NCBI GenBank assembly: GCA_037190845.1
Contig: JBBCJI010000040.1
Location: forward strand, 1-13,180
From: JBEBVQ01 sp037190845
GTDB taxonomy: Bacteria; Bacteroidota; Bacteroidia; Chitinophagales; Chitinophagaceae
Length of the DNA stretch: 13,180 nucleotides
Direction: 5' to 3'
The notes beneath the pieces are model-generated. The model saw only the letters and a list, made by a program, of their open reading frames with translations, made no database searches and had not been told where the DNA came from. Of this stretch, positions 5,320-13,180 are shown piece by piece; position 1 is the stretch's first letter; each line of letters starts with the position of its first letter. The position numbers and the translations under genes are program-made.

Positions 5320-8178
5320 ATGAATAAGGGTTTATTCCATTTCCTGTTTTTTTCAATAATATTATCTGCTGCGCTGGCTGACGGTCAGGTCATGGATTCG
5401 TCTGCGCAGTGGACAAGGATGGGGGGAAGTACCGGTACCCTGGCTACCGCCAGCACAACCGGTATAGGCCAGTTTACGGCAACGAACATACCCGGGGCGC
5501 GAAGATATTCGGCGACGTGGACGGATACGGCAGGAAACTTCTGGTTATTTGGCGGATACTATAACGTTGTCGGTAACAATTACAATGATCTCTGGAAATA
5601 TGATTTTAATGCCGGGCAGTGGGCATGGATGCATGGATCCACAGGGTATAATGGCAGTGCTAATTATGGAGGTGCTGCTCCGGGAACTTCAACATCGTCT
5701 ACCACTCCCGGCGCCAGGTATGGAAGCGCATGCTGGACAGATGCGGAAGGTAATCTCTGGTTGTTTGGCGGACAGATCAGTGCATCTGCTTTTATGAATG
5801 ATTTGTGGAAGTATAATACCACTACCAATCAGTGGACATGGATCAGTGGTAACAATACATCGGGTATAATTCCGGGAAACTATGGGACGAAAAATACGGC
5901 AGCAGCATCCAATCACCCCGGCGGAAGAGGGGGAGCCCCGGCATCATGGGTAGATAATGCAGGGGATTTCTGGATATTCGGAGGGGCTGGTCATGCCAGC
6001 CTTGCAGCTCCTTCGGGTAATCTGAACGATCTCTGGAAATATGACCCTGCCACAGGCTGGTGGACCTGGGTAAGTGGTTCGGATCAGGTCAATGTAACCG
6101 GCGATTATGGTACACAGGGAACAGCTGCGGCGTCGAATATTCCGGGAGGCAGACAGTCCCTGGTCAGCTGGAAGGATGATGCAGGAAATTTCTGGTTGTT
6201 TGGCGGTTACGGAAGCGGGAAAAATCCCGGATTGGACAGATTAAATGATATATGGAAGTTTAATCCATCTTCCGGTATGTGGACGTGGATAAAGGGTGAG
6301 GATGTGATTAATGCCCCGGGACATTATGGTGTCAGAGGTGTGTCTGATCCTGCAAATACACCCGGTGCACGTTATGCTGTGGCAAAATGGGTTGATAAGG
6401 CCGGTAATCTCTGGGTGTTTGGCGGAACTGCAATTGTTTCGGCTGGCGTTTCCGGAAATGTAAATGATCTATGGAAATATGATCCTGTTACCAATAACTG
6501 GACATGGATGAAAGGACCTGCAGCCATTAGTACTTTTGGCGTCTATGGCCCGATCGGTGTTACGGCACCGGCATATGCCCCCGGTGCACGAACAAATCCT
6601 TCAGCCTGGGTAGATAAAACGGGTGACTTTTGGATGTTTGGTGGGGGTGGTTTTGCAACGAGTGGCAGTGCCAATGCCCTGAATGATTTCTGGCGACTGG
6701 CTCCTGTCCCACCTGTAGTCCCACTTCCGTTTACTACCGCAAAAAATGAAGTATGTATGGGTGAAACAGGTATTGTGTATACGATTCCTGCCGTGAATGG
6801 TGCGGCCACCTACGAATGGGTATACAGTGGAGTGGGTGTTACTTTTCCCGGAGGTGCGGTCACTACTGCCCCGTCCAATACGCTGGACTTTTCGGGATCG
6901 GCTATTGATGGTATATTAAGTGTACGTGCCGTAAACGGTGCAGGACAGGGTCCGTATAGGGATACGGCTATTAGCATTATTCCACTACCTGTGGTGACGG
7001 TTTCACATACAGGCCCACAAACAGTCTGTACAGGCGATAGTCTCAGGTTGACAGCAACGGGCAGCAGTGGCGTGGTTTATGAATGGAAAAACGGAACGGC
7101 AAGCGTAGGTGTGGGTCCGGTATATCAGGCTTATGCAACCGGCAGCTATACGGTAACCGTTACAGATCCGCTTACAAACTGTTCCGCGGTTTCTACTCCG
7201 TCTACAGACGTAACAGTATATACAATGCCGGCAGTTTCCATATCCCCGTTGGGAACATCATCACTCTGTTCCGGAGATTCCCTCCAGCTTTCCCTGACGG
7301 GCAGCGGGAGTATGAATATTCAGTGGAAAAATGACAACAATAACGCAGGTGCCGGAAATACAACTCATTTTGTGTACACGGCAGGAACTTATAAAGCCAT
7401 ACTTACCGATCCGGTAACAGGATGTATGGATAGTACACAAGCGGTGTCTGTAGTAATACACAACCGGCCTGTAGTATCTTTGTCTCCCGGTGATACAGCT
7501 TTTTGTACCGGAGGATCGGTAACCCTCTCTGTACAAACATCGGATACGGGACTAGTATATGCATGGAGTAACTCAGGGGTGATCATTCCGCAGGCAACAG
7601 CAGACTTTCTTGAGATCTCAGTCCCGGGAGTTTATACAGTTATCGCTGACAGAGCCACAACAAATAACTGCCCGGATACTACAGATCCCGTTACCATTAC
7701 CGTGTACCCGCTGCCGGTCGTAACCATAACATGGGAAGACCCGCAACTGCATGCTACTCCCGGATATGCCTCCTATCAGTGGTATAATGGCAGCCAGCCG
7801 ATACCCGGGGCAACGGATGCAGCATTCCACCCTTCGACAGACGGGTCATATTCGGTAGTGGTAACGGATGACAATGATTGTAGTAACATGTCTTCAGTAT
7901 ATGATGCGACCGTGGGTGTACATGAGGTTATCAATACAGGAAATTCGGAGGTTGTTATTTATCCCAACCCGGTAACCCAAACTGTTTACATAAACGCCAC
8001 CGCTCCTGTAAATATAGCCCTGACAAGTATGGATGGCCGGCTGTTGCAATGCCATTATGATGATAGTAGTTACCGGCTAAATATACAGGATTATCCCGAC
8101 GGGTTTTATTTGTTGCGTATCACAGATGCTGCTACGGGTCTGCCGCTTAGGAACGAAAAAATAAGAAAACAGAAGTGA
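5320..8178 (+). CDS. Secreted six-bladed kelch propeller protein with Ig-like modules and T9SS type A sorting domain
   Basis: Exported protein of 952 aa. A signal peptide (1 to about 23, core LFHFLFFSIILSAALA) precedes a kelch/galactose-oxidase-type propeller (about 28-463). Six repeats carry the pattern GAR...S.W.D..GNFWLFGG...NDLWKY....W.W; the last lacks its own W-W strand and the N-terminal QWTRMGGS can supply it, giving a closed six-blade ring. A PKD-like segment (about 470-555) and Ig-like modules starting near 557, 636, 716 and 798 follow; the first three each have a Cys pair that could form a disulfide. The tail (877-952) opens with VVIYPNPVTQTVYINA and fits a T9SS type A C-terminal signal, which is recognised for outer-membrane passage and removed or anchored by the secretion machinery. 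Ligand unknown; sugar binding or adhesion are possible. There is no sign of a catalytic domain. It is first of three closely spaced cargo genes, divergent from the kinase. Confidence 0.9.
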   Translation: MNKGLFHFLFFSIILSAALADGQVMDSSAQWTRMGGSTGTLATASTTGIGQFTATNIPGARRYSATWTDTAGNFWLFGGYYNVVGNNYNDLWKYDFNAGQWAWMHGSTGYNGSANYGGAAPGTSTSSTTPGARYGSACWTDAEGNLWLFGGQISASAFMNDLWKYNTTTNQWTWISGNNTSGIIPGNYGTKNTAAASNHPGGRGGAPASWVDNAGDFWIFGGAGHASLAAPSGNLNDLWKYDPATGWWTWVSGSDQVNVTGDYGTQGTAAASNIPGGRQSLVSWKDDAGNFWLFGGYGSGKNPGLDRLNDIWKFNPSSGMWTWIKGEDVINAPGHYGVRGVSDPANTPGARYAVAKWVDKAGNLWVFGGTAIVSAGVSGNVNDLWKYDPVTNNWTWMKGPAAISTFGVYGPIGVTAPAYAPGARTNPSAWVDKTGDFWMFGGGGFATSGSANALNDFWRLAPVPPVVPLPFTTAKNEVCMGETGIVYTIPAVNGAATYEWVYSGVGVTFPGGAVTTAPSNTLDFSGSAIDGILSVRAVNGAGQGPYRDTAISIIPLPVVTVSHTGPQTVCTGDSLRLTATGSSGVVYEWKNGTASVGVGPVYQAYATGSYTVTVTDPLTNCSAVSTPSTDVTVYTMPAVSISPLGTSSLCSGDSLQLSLTGSGSMNIQWKNDNNNAGAGNTTHFVYTAGTYKAILTDPVTGCMDSTQAVSVVIHNRPVVSLSPGDTAFCTGGSVTLSVQTSDTGLVYAWSNSGVIIPQATADFLEISVPGVYTVIADRATTNNCPDTTDPVTITVYPLPVVTITWEDPQLHATPGYASYQWYNGSQPIPGATDAAFHPSTDGSYSVVVTDDNDCSNMSSVYDATVGVHEVINTGNSEVVIYPNPVTQTVYINATAPVNIALTSMDGRLLQCHYDDSSYRLNIQDYPDGFYLLRITDAATGLPLRNEKIRKQK

Positions 8179-8232
8179 CACTCCGGAAGAATGTGATTAT
8201 CGTAATACTACTTATAAATCCATCAGGTAATT

Positions 8233-10974
8233 ATGAAACAAATAATAACGATTGTCTTCTGGCTGCATGCTACAACCGGATATCTGCACGCGCAAAAGGA
8301 AAATAATAACTGGGCGTTCGGGTTTCATGCAGGTTTGGATTTTAACAGCGGCTCGCCTGTAGCGGTTCGGACAAATATAGGATCCGGCGGCAATTTTAAC
8401 TATGAAGGCTGCGCAACGATCAGCGACAGATATACCGGGCAATTGTTGTTTTACAGCCAGGGAGGCGCTGTTTGGGACCGCAACCATAATATCATGCCCA
8501 ATGGGCACAACCTGTCAACCGACCCCAGTGTCTGGAGTAGTTCCCAATCAGCCTTGATTGTTCCCATACTTAATACACCGGATCAATACTACCTGTTCTC
8601 GCTGGGACAGACGGCAACAAGTACTGCACACGGCCTGCTGCCCAATTCTGCCATGTTATCTTATTCTGTTATTGACATGAAGCTGAATGGAGGTCTGGGT
8701 GATGTAGTGCCGGGGCGGAAGAATATTCATATGGATTCTGTCCTTTCCGAACAAATGATTGCGGTTGCCGGAAACAATTGTAATATCTGGTTGCTGGTAC
8801 ATAATAAGTCCAATGTGTTCAAAGCCTATGAGATCACTACCAATGGCACAATACATCCCCCGGTATTATCTGCGGTGGGAGCAGGACATCCGGCGGGAAA
8901 TAATCCCGGTGAGGCAGCAACACAAATGAAAGTTGCTCCGAACGGAAGAAAGCTGTCGGCGGCTTACCGCTATCATAACCGGCCGGGCTTTTATGCCGCA
9001 GAGCTGTACGACTTTGATCCCGCCACCGGTGTCGTTTCTAATCCTCTTGGCCTGCAATTCCTGAATACCAACAGGAGTATCTACGGGACGTGCTTTTCTC
9101 CGGATAATTCGAAAGTGTATTTTCAAGAAGCAGGAGCAGGTGTACGCATCTACCAGTTTGATCTGAATGCAGGAACACCCGCGGCGATACAGGCGTCACA
9201 AACAGTGGTAGGTACAAATAATAACCTCGGAGGAGATATGCAGTTAGGGCCGGATGGGAAAGTGTATGCAGCAAGTGTTGCTGCAGGATCCAGTGGTTTT
9301 TTGATAAGAGGGTTTTTACATTCCATTGATGCACCCAATCAGGCCGGTGTGGCTTGCCTGTATCAGTCAACACCTGTTGTGCTCATACCTCCGGATTCAT
9401 CATCGTATGGACTTCCCAACAGGGTCGTATATCCGAAACAGGATACCGTTACGTATATAAATCACATATGCGAACCAATGGATAGTGTCCGCATAAGTGT
9501 TCCTCAGGGATTCTTTTTCCATGAATGGTATAATGGACGTACAGACAGTAGTCAGGTTGTCCGTCAGCAAGGAGTTTATTGGGTACGGTCTGTCAATTCC
9601 TGCATGGTACGCATAGATACATTTGTGATTATTCCCAGTCCGCAGCAAATAGATATAGGGCCGGATATAATAGGATGTGAGGGGGATGTAATATCCTTAC
9701 AGGTGCCGGTGACACTTGCCGGCGCTTCGTATCGTTGGAGTACAGGTGAAACAACGTCTGTTATACAGGTTAATAGTTCCGGTATTTACTCGCTTCGGGT
9801 CGATATTCTGGGTTGCGCTGTTACGGATACAGTAGAGGTGATCCTGCGTCCCGCTCCGGTTGCCGATTTGGGTAAGGATACAGGCATTTGCCACACGGAT
9901 ACTCCTTTCGTACTTAAGAATGCGGATTTATATGCAGGTGCTCAATATTTATGGAGCAACGGACTTTCGGAAGATCAAATGAAAGTTGTCCGTACCGGTA
10001 CTTACTGGCTGAGATTGTCGGAGAATGGTTGTGAGGATAGCGATACGGTCGTGATCCGGGTGATTACCACTCCCGTTGTACATATCGGCAATGACAGCAT
10101 CATCTGTGAGCAGTTCCCGTTACGTATCGGTGCAAGGGTGCCGGAGGCTTTGTATACATGGAATACAGGGCAAGTAACATCACACATCGATGTTGCTGCT
10201 ACGGGTCACTATATTTTGGAAGTGAATCTCGGAGGATGTATCGTGCATGATACGGTACAGATTACTGCAATGCCGGCTCCGGAAATAGATCTGGGCGGCG
10301 ATCGTGACATCTGCCCGGAACAAACGGTCGTACTCGATGGAGGCTACGGTACAAACAGTAAGTATCGTTGGAATACAGGAGATACCACATCATCCGTTGC
10401 TGCCACGGCGGCAGGATTCTATCAGGTATATGTCACGACAGAACATCATTGCATGGGGACAGACAGTGTCATGCTTTCCTTTTATCCGAAACCAGTTGTT
10501 CATCTGGGGGCCGATACTACTGTTTGTGAAGAAACTCCATTGATGATCGGAACCTTCCGTCTTAATACAGATTCCGTGGTATGGTCTGACGGCAGCGTGG
10601 GGAATTCGTTGTCCGTCAGGTATGGCGGCCGCTACATTGCAACCGGAATCAATAAATGCGGTGCCCGGTCAGATACGATTGATGTGAAGCAGATGTTCTG
10701 TGATATCTGGGCGCCAAATGTCTTTACGCCAAATGGCGACGGAAGAAATGATGTGTTCCGGGCGTTGGGTAATATCGGACGTCTTGAAGGATTTGGGCTG
10801 AGTATATACAACCGGTGGGGACAGTTGGTTTTCCATACTAAGGATAAACTGCAGGGATGGGACGGTTATTACAACGGCAGCCCGGCCTTGATGGGAACGT
10901 ATGTATATATGCTGGAGTATACAATCGGTAATAAGCCTTATCTGCAAAAGGGAAACTTCCACCTGTTGAGATAA
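8233..10974 (+). CDS. Secreted propeller-like protein with about five 70-aa repeats and T9SS type B (CHU_C) sorting domain
   Basis: Exported protein of 913 aa. The signal peptide (1 to about 20) ends at YLHAQ. The region 22-390 resembles WD40/lactonase-like propellers often found in CHU_C proteins, with segments such as YGTCFSPDNSKVYF and MQLGPDGKVYAA. One degenerate module (about 415-470) is followed by five regular Ig/PKD-like repeats, marked by a G-x-D followed shortly by Cys (GPDIIGC, GKDTGIC, GNDSIIC, GGDRDIC, GADTTVC), with the Asp at 478, 549, 621, 690 and 761, a spacing of 69-72 residues. Each ends with a second Cys near DTV. The C-terminus (about 824-913) has PNVFTPNGDGRNDVF, LSIYNRWGQLVF, GWDGYYNG and GTYVYMLEY, diagnostic of the gliding-motility-associated type B T9SS domain. 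Role probably surface or extracellular; substrate unknown. It lies 54 nt after the kelch gene and is probably co-transcribed with it. Confidence 0.9.
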   Translation: MKQIITIVFWLHATTGYLHAQKENNNWAFGFHAGLDFNSGSPVAVRTNIGSGGNFNYEGCATISDRYTGQLLFYSQGGAVWDRNHNIMPNGHNLSTDPSVWSSSQSALIVPILNTPDQYYLFSLGQTATSTAHGLLPNSAMLSYSVIDMKLNGGLGDVVPGRKNIHMDSVLSEQMIAVAGNNCNIWLLVHNKSNVFKAYEITTNGTIHPPVLSAVGAGHPAGNNPGEAATQMKVAPNGRKLSAAYRYHNRPGFYAAELYDFDPATGVVSNPLGLQFLNTNRSIYGTCFSPDNSKVYFQEAGAGVRIYQFDLNAGTPAAIQASQTVVGTNNNLGGDMQLGPDGKVYAASVAAGSSGFLIRGFLHSIDAPNQAGVACLYQSTPVVLIPPDSSSYGLPNRVVYPKQDTVTYINHICEPMDSVRISVPQGFFFHEWYNGRTDSSQVVRQQGVYWVRSVNSCMVRIDTFVIIPSPQQIDIGPDIIGCEGDVISLQVPVTLAGASYRWSTGETTSVIQVNSSGIYSLRVDILGCAVTDTVEVILRPAPVADLGKDTGICHTDTPFVLKNADLYAGAQYLWSNGLSEDQMKVVRTGTYWLRLSENGCEDSDTVVIRVITTPVVHIGNDSIICEQFPLRIGARVPEALYTWNTGQVTSHIDVAATGHYILEVNLGGCIVHDTVQITAMPAPEIDLGGDRDICPEQTVVLDGGYGTNSKYRWNTGDTTSSVAATAAGFYQVYVTTEHHCMGTDSVMLSFYPKPVVHLGADTTVCEETPLMIGTFRLNTDSVVWSDGSVGNSLSVRYGGRYIATGINKCGARSDTIDVKQMFCDIWAPNVFTPNGDGRNDVFRALGNIGRLEGFGLSIYNRWGQLVFHTKDKLQGWDGYYNGSPALMGTYVYMLEYTIGNKPYLQKGNFHLLR

Positions 10975-11024
10975 TTCGTCTGTTTGTTTTGTTTGAAATA
11001 AGTAATCGTGTTTAATGATAAATA

Positions 11025-12953
11025 ATGAAAAAAATCCCCTGTTATATCAGCTTGTTGACTGCATCGTTTTTGAATGCCGGTATTGTGAACGGACAAAGTC
11101 CGGCCTGGGTATCCCTGGTAACGGAATCTGTAAAACTGTCTGCGGAAAAAGCGTTCTGTATTTATGTGTCGGATATCAATAATGACCATTATCCCGACCT
11201 GGTAACCATAGAGGGAGCATGGGGCGTAAGCGCCCGGAATAATCTGAGGGTGTATATGAACGTTGCCGATCCGGCTGCTGCTGATCCTTCAGTCCGCATC
11301 TTTGTGGATGTTACCGATTCTTCGGGTGTAAATACAAAACCCGCAAGCGCTGATCCTTCCCGCGGAAATCTTGTCGTGGCGCTTGCGGACATTAACAATG
11401 ATGGTTATGTAGATATGGTACGTGGTAATTATTATCACCGGCTGGCAGGTTTCAATGATCAGGGTGATCGTTGTGAGGTGTTGCTGGGAGACGGCCAGGG
11501 GCATTTTACCCTGGTGCCGGATAACGGACTGCATGCATTGGGATTACTGAACACAATCGGTTTCAGCTTCCTCGATTATGATAAAGATGGTAACATTGAT
11601 TTGTTCATTGCTACCTGGTTCAAAGATTACGATGCCAATGTATGGAGTCCAGGCTACCTGATGCGGGGGAATGGTGACGGTACGTTCTCCAATGTTTCTG
11701 CGCAGGCGGGCATTACCAAATCCGAACCCATGTATGGTTCTACGGCAGTAGACTGGAATAATGACGGATGGCCTGATATTCTGACAGCCCCTTATTGCCG
11801 TACACGCGGACAGCTACTGAAGAACAACGGAAATGGTACGTTTACCGATGTCGCTGTACAGGCTAATTATAATGCCAAGTACATGCAGGGGTATGGAGGA
11901 CGGGATCTGTGTATGTGGAGCGTAGTGCCGGAAGACTATGACAATGACGGTGATATGGATCTGTTTTTGACACTGGTACATGGAGGTGCTGCAGTGAGTG
12001 AAGGGCGTTCTGCTATCGCAGTGAACAGTGGCGCAGCCGGCAATTATGCCCTCGCGACAGATCGTTCGCTGGTAACGCGCAAAGCCCCGCAATCATCGCA
12101 TATGGGCGACTATGATGCCGCCTGGTTTGATATAGACAATGACGGATTAATGGATCTGGTGATGGCCCAGGGTACTTATGAGACGACCACAGACAGGTTG
12201 TACGTATTTCAACAAAAACCAGATCATAAACTGGAGGATATTACTGGTAGTCTTGGACTGATGGGCAATGAAATGCGTGATCTGCATTTTGCAAAGGTGC
12301 TGGATTATGATCTTGACGGTGATGATGATATTGTCTTCTGTCGAAATGGTCAGCCGCGCAGTCTGCATGTAATCGAAAATCGTATCGGACAAGATAACAA
12401 TTGGACAGGCATTCAGCTACAGGCGCCGCAGGGAGTAAACAAAAGCTGTGTGGGTGCGCGTATCCATGTCTGGTCGGGTGGCGCGAAGCGCATGCGTGAA
12501 GTGTATGCCGGTCGTGGCAATGCTTCGGGCCAGCAGCCCTTCGCATTGCTGTTTGGATTAGGTAACAGCAGTACGATTGATTCCATAACCGTGTCCTGGC
12601 CTGATGCGGCAGGTACGGTGACAACCGTGAAAAACCCTCCCGCTAACCGGTACCTGGAGATTACGGCCACGGGTCTGTCTGTTCGTAATGAAATTGCTCC
12701 GGCGGAAGAAACTGGTTTAAAACTTTATCCCAACCCGGCTAAAGATTTTATTCTGGTACAACTTGGCAAAAATACCCCTCCTGAACGCGCCGAATTGTAT
12801 GACATGATCGGTCGGAAAATAAAACAGTTGCATATAGCTACCGGCCAGCTTGTCAATTACTGTTCTGTGGAAGGCCTTCCTGCAGGACAATATATCATAA
12901 AAATAACTGCAGAAACAGGTAAGATTTTTACGCGTGCTTTTGTGAAACAATAG
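11025..12953 (+). CDS. Secreted FG-GAP/VCBS and ASPIC/UnbV protein with T9SS type A sorting domain
   Basis: Exported protein of 642 aa. A signal peptide (1 to about 24) ends at GIVNGQ. Seven FG-GAP-type calcium-binding loops follow, starting at residues 50 (DINNDHYPD, a weaker loop with His in place of Gly), 122 (DINNDGYVD), 184 (DYDKDGNID), 243 (DWNNDGWPD), 304 (DYDNDGDMD), 369 (DIDNDGLMD) and 427 (DYDLDGDDD); this number fits a seven-bladed integrin-alpha-like propeller. An ASPIC/UnbV domain (about 458-555) has GARIHVWSGG, REVYAGRGNASGQQ, LLFGLGNSSTIDSITVSWPD and YLEI. The tail (565-642) begins LKLYPNPAKDFILV and ends in VKQ, a type A T9SS signal. The architecture is like CRTAC1-type proteins, whose function in bacteria is unsettled; no enzyme motif is evident. 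It follows the type B cargo gene by 50 nt and is the last gene of the putative operon. Confidence 0.92.
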   Translation: MKKIPCYISLLTASFLNAGIVNGQSPAWVSLVTESVKLSAEKAFCIYVSDINNDHYPDLVTIEGAWGVSARNNLRVYMNVADPAAADPSVRIFVDVTDSSGVNTKPASADPSRGNLVVALADINNDGYVDMVRGNYYHRLAGFNDQGDRCEVLLGDGQGHFTLVPDNGLHALGLLNTIGFSFLDYDKDGNIDLFIATWFKDYDANVWSPGYLMRGNGDGTFSNVSAQAGITKSEPMYGSTAVDWNNDGWPDILTAPYCRTRGQLLKNNGNGTFTDVAVQANYNAKYMQGYGGRDLCMWSVVPEDYDNDGDMDLFLTLVHGGAAVSEGRSAIAVNSGAAGNYALATDRSLVTRKAPQSSHMGDYDAAWFDIDNDGLMDLVMAQGTYETTTDRLYVFQQKPDHKLEDITGSLGLMGNEMRDLHFAKVLDYDLDGDDDIVFCRNGQPRSLHVIENRIGQDNNWTGIQLQAPQGVNKSCVGARIHVWSGGAKRMREVYAGRGNASGQQPFALLFGLGNSSTIDSITVSWPDAAGTVTTVKNPPANRYLEITATGLSVRNEIAPAEETGLKLYPNPAKDFILVQLGKNTPPERAELYDMIGRKIKQLHIATGQLVNYCSVEGLPAGQYIIKITAETGKIFTRAFVKQ

Positions 12954-12963
12954 CCGGAATAGT

Positions 12964-12984
12964 GGCAAAGAATCCGCTTTGTTT
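12964..12984 (+). terminator. Weak hairpin after the last cargo gene
   Basis: CAAAG-aatccg-CTTTG (12966-12981), extendable by two G-T wobble pairs and followed by TTTACTT, starts 12 nt after the stop codon of the FG-GAP gene. It is short and its T-tract is broken, so termination here is only a possibility. The rest of 12954-13039 shows no gene; it contains ACACCCCTCTCT (13014-13025), shared with the repeat at 5102-5240. Confidence 0.3.
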
Positions 12985-13039
12985 ACTTAATAACCTGAGT
13001 TCGGGATAAAAGTACACCCCTCTCTATCTCCCCTCGAAA

Positions 13040-13180
13040 GCAGGGTTGTTGCATTCTAAGTATATGCTGCCCTTTCAGGGCGAAGTTGGTGTGTTGACAG
13101 ATTTCTGCCCAACGCGCTGCGTTGGGTTCTGTATATGCTGCCCCTGCGGGGCGGTGTTGTTACAGATCCTCAAAATGTAA
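13040..13180. repeat. Right half of the 141-bp perfect inverted repeat
   Basis: This is the exact reverse complement of bases 1-141, so it carries the same two hairpin units in opposite order: the GCCCT-ttc-AGGGC stem at 13069-13081, the CCCAACGC-gct-GCGTTGGG stem at 13108-13126, and the GCCCC-tgc-GGGGC stem at 13140-13152. The shared core GTATATGCTGCCC occurs at 13060-13072 and 13131-13143. Immediately inside it, CCCTCGAAAG differs from the left arm's neighbour but keeps loose similarity, as expected if two diverged members of one repeat family flank the segment. No coding capacity. Confidence 0.95.

Noticed and set aside
5021..5356. Short open frames across 5021-5356 on both strands
   Set aside because: They cross the composite dispersed repeat and the promoter region, and one overlaps the start of the kelch gene antisense; no protein features.
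5320..8178. Galactose-oxidase-type enzyme activity for the kelch protein
   Set aside because: Only the propeller repeats are present; I see no copper-ligand domain, so an enzymatic role is not supported.
1..13180. Complete linear virus or plasmid with inverted terminal repeats
   Set aside because: No polymerase, packaging, capsid, replication or partition gene is present; all six genes are typical Bacteroidota chromosomal genes, and the repeat family has an internal decayed copy.
1..13180. Composite transposon with the 141-bp arms as ends
   Set aside because: No transposase or integrase frame on either strand, and no target-site duplication can be tested because the arms reach the sequence ends.

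Overview
The window looks like a chromosomal segment of a member of the Bacteroidota, most likely close to Chitinophaga/Chitinophagaceae. The evidence is a PorX-type response regulator, three secreted proteins that end in type IX secretion system (T9SS) sorting domains (two type A, one type B/CHU_C), start codons without clear Shine-Dalgarno sequences, and intergenic DNA packed with the palindromic dispersed repeats common in this phylum. I see no transposase, integrase, phage gene, tRNA, rRNA or CRISPR array.

Layout. Positions 1-502 hold no gene and form a repeat island: half of a 141-bp inverted repeat, a long perfect hairpin (174-250), a second hairpin (272-322) and a decayed copy of part of the terminal repeat (375-422). 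Three genes follow on the minus strand, read from high to low coordinates: a membrane sensor histidine kinase with about seven TPRs (4895-2868), a NarL/LuxR-type response regulator overlapping it by 26 nt (2893-2255), and porX (2068-503), separated by a 186-nt gap that contains a small hairpin. A 424-nt divergent intergenic region (4896-5319) carries another composite repeat. Then come three closely spaced plus-strand genes for large exported proteins: a six-bladed kelch protein with Ig-like modules and a type A sorting tail (5320-8178), a predicted propeller protein with about five 70-residue Cys-paired repeats and a type B (CHU_C) tail (8233-10974), and an FG-GAP/VCBS plus ASPIC/UnbV protein with a type A tail (11025-12953). 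The window ends in the other half of the inverted repeat (13040-13180).

How it may work together. The plus-strand genes (gaps of 54 and 50 nt) look like one operon of T9SS cargo, and each protein pairs a propeller or propeller-like N-terminal region with a T9SS tail. The divergent kinase/regulator pair is a plausible local regulator of this operon, and PorX is known in the phylum as a controller of the T9SS itself. Sensing, secretion control and secreted cargo therefore lie side by side. That functional link is inference from position.

The most striking structural fact is that the first 141 bases are the exact reverse complement of the last 141, with divergence at base 142. This could be a real inverted repeat able to flip the 13-kb segment. 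However, 141 is also the largest default k-mer of the metagenome assembler MEGAHIT, so the perfect length may reflect where an assembly graph was cut inside a longer dispersed repeat rather than a biological terminus.
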